From Glutamicibacter sp. B1 (GTDB taxonomy: Bacteria > Actinomycetota > Actinomycetes > Actinomycetales > Micrococcaceae): 64,000 nt of DNA. The position numbers and the translations under genes are program-made. The notes under the pieces were generated by a model that had not been told where the DNA came from, searched no databases, and was given only the letters and a program-made list of their open reading frames with translations. Location of the stretch: the NCBI RefSeq assembly GCF_039602135.1, contig NZ_CP125942.1:2232001-2296000 (forward strand), written 5' to 3'. Numbering within the stretch: position 1 is the first letter of the stretch; the number at the start of each line of letters is the position of its first letter. Shown piece by piece: positions 61,526 to 64,000 of the stretch.

Positions 61526-62437
61526 GTGCTTGCACAACCCGAAGAATCAGCAATACCTGAAACCGGACCAACCGATGCCGTAGCATCCGCTGGTCCGGCG
61601 TCAGCCAATACCGTGTATCACGGGGATAATCTCAGTGTTCTCGCGGCTCTGCCGGAGCAGAGTTTCACGTTAATCTACGTGGATCCACCGTTTAACACCG
61701 GTCGAAAACAAACTCGTGCCCAGCGCACCATGGTGCGTGCGGCCGAGGGCGAAGGTGACCGCACCGGTTTCCAAGGGCGCGCCTACAATACCGAGCTAGG
61801 AACTGCTCGTTCCTATCACGACACCTTTGATGATTACCTCAGCTTCATTGAGCCTCGGCTACGTGAAGCGCACCGGTTACTCGCTGAAGATGGCACCTTG
61901 TACGTGCACCTTGATTATCGAGAGGTGCACTACGTCAAGGTACTGCTCGACGAAATCTTCGGGCGCGACAGTTTCCTCAATGAGTTGATCTGGGCCTATG
62001 ACTACGGTGCTCGTGCAAAGAACCGCTGGCCTTCCAAACACGACACCATCTTGGTGTATGTGAAGAATCCGAAGCAATATCACTTTGATTCTTCCGAGGT
62101 TGACCGCGAACCCTATATGGCTCCCGGTCTGGTAACCCCGGAGAAGCGCGCACTGGGCAAACTTCCCACCGACGTCTGGTGGCACACCATTGTTTCGCCC
62201 ACCGGCAAGGAAAAGACCGGTTACCCGACCCAAAAGCCTGAAGGGATTTTGCGTCGGATCATCACGGCGTCTTCACGTCCAGGCGACTGGGTGCTGGACT
62301 TCTTTGCAGGTTCCGGAACAACCGGAGCCGTGGCAGCAAAGTTGGGCCGTCAGTTTGTCTTAGTGGATCAGAATCCTGAAGCTATCGACGTGATGCGTGC
62401 ACGGCTTCCCGAATCCACGACCTATACCAAGGCCTGA
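61526..62437 (+). CDS. Solitary DNA methyltransferase, beta class (N6A/N4C)
   Basis: AdoMet-dependent DNA methyltransferase (303 aa). Catalytic DPPF at 53-56 (LIYVDPPFNTGRK) comes before the AdoMet motif DFFAGSGTTG at 258-267, the beta-class order; DPPF suggests N6-adenine. Other marks: TLYVHLDYREVHYVK and GYPTQKPEGIL. No restriction gene is adjacent, so it looks like an orphan with a regulatory or protective role; its recognition sequence is unknown. GTG start at 61526 with AAAGGAA 12 nt upstream. It overlaps the convergent PHP gene by 16 nt. Confidence 0.9.
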   Translation: MLAQPEESAIPETGPTDAVASAGPASANTVYHGDNLSVLAALPEQSFTLIYVDPPFNTGRKQTRAQRTMVRAAEGEGDRTGFQGRAYNTELGTARSYHDTFDDYLSFIEPRLREAHRLLAEDGTLYVHLDYREVHYVKVLLDEIFGRDSFLNELIWAYDYGARAKNRWPSKHDTILVYVKNPKQYHFDSSEVDREPYMAPGLVTPEKRALGKLPTDVWWHTIVSPTGKEKTGYPTQKPEGILRRIITASSRPGDWVLDFFAGSGTTGAVAAKLGRQFVLVDQNPEAIDVMRARLPESTTYTKA

Positions 62438-63267
62438 GATCCGGTTCCTTCTTGAATAATACGTTGTAGCATTTCCGGCTCGGTGAGATTCTCACCGAGC
62501 CGGTTCAGTTTTCCGGTGCCGTGATAGTCCGAGGAACCGGTGATGATCAGGTCGTGTTCGGTTGCTAACTTCAGCAACCACCGTTTGCCTTCTTCACTAT
62601 TATCCCGGTGATACACCTCGACGCCGGCCAAACCGGCATCGATCATGTCGTAAAAGGTCTTATCCGCGACAACACGTCCACGTGCCGAAGCCTTGGGGTG
62701 AGCAAAAACTGGCACTCCCCCAGCCTCACGAACTAATTGCACCGCTGTGGCTGGATCCACCGCTGGATGAGCGACATAGTAGCGAGAACGGAAGGACAGC
62801 ACGTTGGCAAAAGCTTCATTGCGGTTCTCGACAATCCCGGCGGCCACCAGTGCATCAGCAATATGAGGCCGGCCCACGGTGGAACCAGGTTGGCAATGCT
62901 CACGCACCAAATCCCAATTGATCGGGTAGTCTTCAGCAAGCCGCTCAACGATACGCTGAGCACGAATAATGCGCGCGTTCAAGGCCAGATCAAGTTCATC
63001 GAGTAACGGCTGATAGTTGGGATCATGAAGGTAACTCAACAAGTGAACACTAATCCCCTGTGAATCCTGGCAAGTGATCTCCATACCTGGAATAAACCCG
63101 ATACCCACTTCTTGGGCAGTTGCAGCAGCCGCAACCCACCCGCTGGTCTGATCATGATCGGTCAGCGCCACCACATCCAGCCCAGCGGCGACCGCCGATC
63201 GTATCAGCGCGGAAGGACTTTCCGTTCCGTCGGACACATTTGAGTGGGTGTGCAGGTCAATTCGCAT
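62422..63267 (-). CDS. PHP-domain phosphoesterase
   Basis: Metal-dependent phosphoesterase (281 aa). Four PHP motifs: MRIDLHTHSNVSDGT, VVALTDHDQT, IPGMEIT, and SSDYHGTG near the C terminus, with VFAHPKA between. Some relatives hydrolyse 3',5'-nucleoside bisphosphates or trim RNA 5' ends; the substrate here cannot be assigned. Convergent overlap with the methyltransferase gene. Confidence 0.9.
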   Translation of the reverse strand: MRIDLHTHSNVSDGTESPSALIRSAVAAGLDVVALTDHDQTSGWVAAAATAQEVGIGFIPGMEITCQDSQGISVHLLSYLHDPNYQPLLDELDLALNARIIRAQRIVERLAEDYPINWDLVREHCQPGSTVGRPHIADALVAAGIVENRNEAFANVLSFRSRYYVAHPAVDPATAVQLVREAGGVPVFAHPKASARGRVVADKTFYDMIDAGLAGVEVYHRDNSEEGKRWLLKLATEHDLIITGSSDYHGTGKLNRLGENLTEPEMLQRIIQEGTGSQALV

Positions 63268-63332
63268 ATGCCTAGATTATCCCTTGCGCTGATTCTTTGC
63301 TGGGATGCCCGTGATGGTGACACACTTGGACT

Positions 63333-64000
63333 ATGACCAATCAAGATTCAACTGCACAAGGCACAGATCAGCCGTTGGAAGACCGAGTGAACAACCGTTC
63401 CCAGCGTCCAACGTCCAAAGCATTCCAAGAATTCATGGCTTCATCGTGGGCTACTGATACTTCTGAATTGCCAGAACAGGATGAAGCTGCAAGCTATGCA
63501 GCGGCCCGTCGTGCAAAACTCTCCGAGAATTTCGTGGGCGAACGCCTCGTTATTCCTGCCGGTCCACTCAAGGTTCGTTCCAACGACACGGACTACCGTT
63601 TCCGCCCGCATTCGGCGTTCGCACACCTGACCGGTCTGGGCGTAGACCATGAACCAGATGCCGTGCTGGTCATGGAACCAACCGACGATGGTGCTGGCGA
63701 AAAGGGCAGCAACCACGTATCAACACTGTATTTCGCTCCAATGGCGGGGCGCGACAGCACCGATTTCTACCTCAACTCACGCTCCGGTGAATTCTGGGTA
63801 GGCCCTCGTCCAACCTTGTCCTCGCTTGCAGCGCGCACCGGGTTGCCAACAGATTCTTTGGATCAGTTGGAAATGGCGATCACCAAGAATTCCGGTCCTC
63901 AGGCCTTGGGTGGGCTTCGTATCCGCCTCGTGCGTGAAGTTGATCTGAACATGGATGCCTTGGTTGATACCTCGCGCATCAACACCGGCCAGGACCTGGA
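63333..64000 (+). CDS. Xaa-Pro aminopeptidase (PepP family), N-terminal part
   Basis: Aminopeptidase P family metallopeptidase, cut by the right edge after 222 codons. Present is the N-terminal AMP_N domain: SENFVGERLVIPAGPLKVRSNDTDYRFRP, HSAFAHLTGLGVDHEPDAVLVM, LYFAPMAGRDSTDFY, SGEFWVGPRPTL. The catalytic dimetal domain would lie beyond. The ATG at 63333 has only a weak upstream site (CTTGGAC). Confidence 0.87.
   Translation, partial: MTNQDSTAQGTDQPLEDRVNNRSQRPTSKAFQEFMASSWATDTSELPEQDEAASYAAARRAKLSENFVGERLVIPAGPLKVRSNDTDYRFRPHSAFAHLTGLGVDHEPDAVLVMEPTDDGAGEKGSNHVSTLYFAPMAGRDSTDFYLNSRSGEFWVGPRPTLSSLAARTGLPTDSLDQLEMAITKNSGPQALGGLRIRLVREVDLNMDALVDTSRINTGQDL

Noticed and set aside
62422..62437. 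Assembly error at overlapping gene ends
   Set aside because: Both frames read cleanly to normal family ends, so a short convergent overlap is more likely real.
1..64000. Mobile element or prophage
   Set aside because: No transposase, integrase, terminal repeats or phage genes seen. The repeats found are the promoter duplication and the tRNA units.

Overview
The window looks like a stretch of actinobacterial chromosome, most likely from the Micrococcaceae (Arthrobacter/Glutamicibacter/Yaniella-type relatives). The reasons are the AdnA/AdnB helicase-nuclease pair, UvrD2, a UPF0182 protein, a YlbL-type protease and a COG5282 metalloprotease in the order known from mycobacteria; the coproporphyrin-dependent heme pathway; a FolP2-type protein; DUF3107; and frequent GTG starts with overlapping stop/start codons. 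Base composition, judged by eye from a few lines, is only a little above half G+C, low for that family. The genus call is inference. I saw no insertion sequence, prophage or CRISPR array.

Layout. 1-2.7 kb: start of a peptide ABC importer (lipoprotein DppA, permease DppB cut by the left edge), with a 113-bp tandem duplication upstream. 2.7-8.2 kb: a small zinc-site protein, then a denitrification/NO module: a Cys-containing HTH regulator, an NnrS-like membrane protein and a very long copper nitrite reductase (membrane domain + cupredoxin + NirK), overlapping end to end, with a divergent DUF2249 gene. 8.2-19 kb: cysteine desulfurase + MnmA (tRNA thiolation), a FolP2-type protein with a RibD-like reductase, a lipid kinase, a DnaJ protein, TrmL, an anti-sigma-like membrane protein, and etfB-etfA-PIG-L deacetylase. 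19-24.6 kb: envelope stress genes (HtrA, TPM protein, PspA) and three copies of initiator tRNA-fMet.

24.6-43.6 kb: the conserved actinobacterial block of UPF0182, YlbL, COG5282 metalloprotease, YgjP-like metallopeptidase, UvrD2, NudC, an APH-like phosphotransferase, AdnB, AdnA, ATL and a DnaQ-like exonuclease. DNA repair is the main theme. 43.7-46.6 kb: methionine importer metN-metI-metQ. 46.6-57 kb: almost the whole heme pathway, with hemA divergent from hemE-hemY-chdC-cpfC-hemC-hemD-hemB-hemL. 57-64 kb: TetR regulator, DUF3107, RNB ribonuclease, DEAD-box helicase, a solitary beta-class DNA methyltransferase, a PHP phosphoesterase and the start of an Xaa-Pro aminopeptidase.

Most genes are housekeeping and well known. 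The parts most worth a second look are the trimodular nitrite reductase and its Cys-bearing regulator, the FolP2/RibD pair, the three initiator tRNA units with private terminators, a Cys-to-Ser change at the expected Fe-S site of AdnA, and several palindromes in front of metN, metQ and hemA. I did not find a clearly undescribed multi-gene system. The NirK module comes closest.
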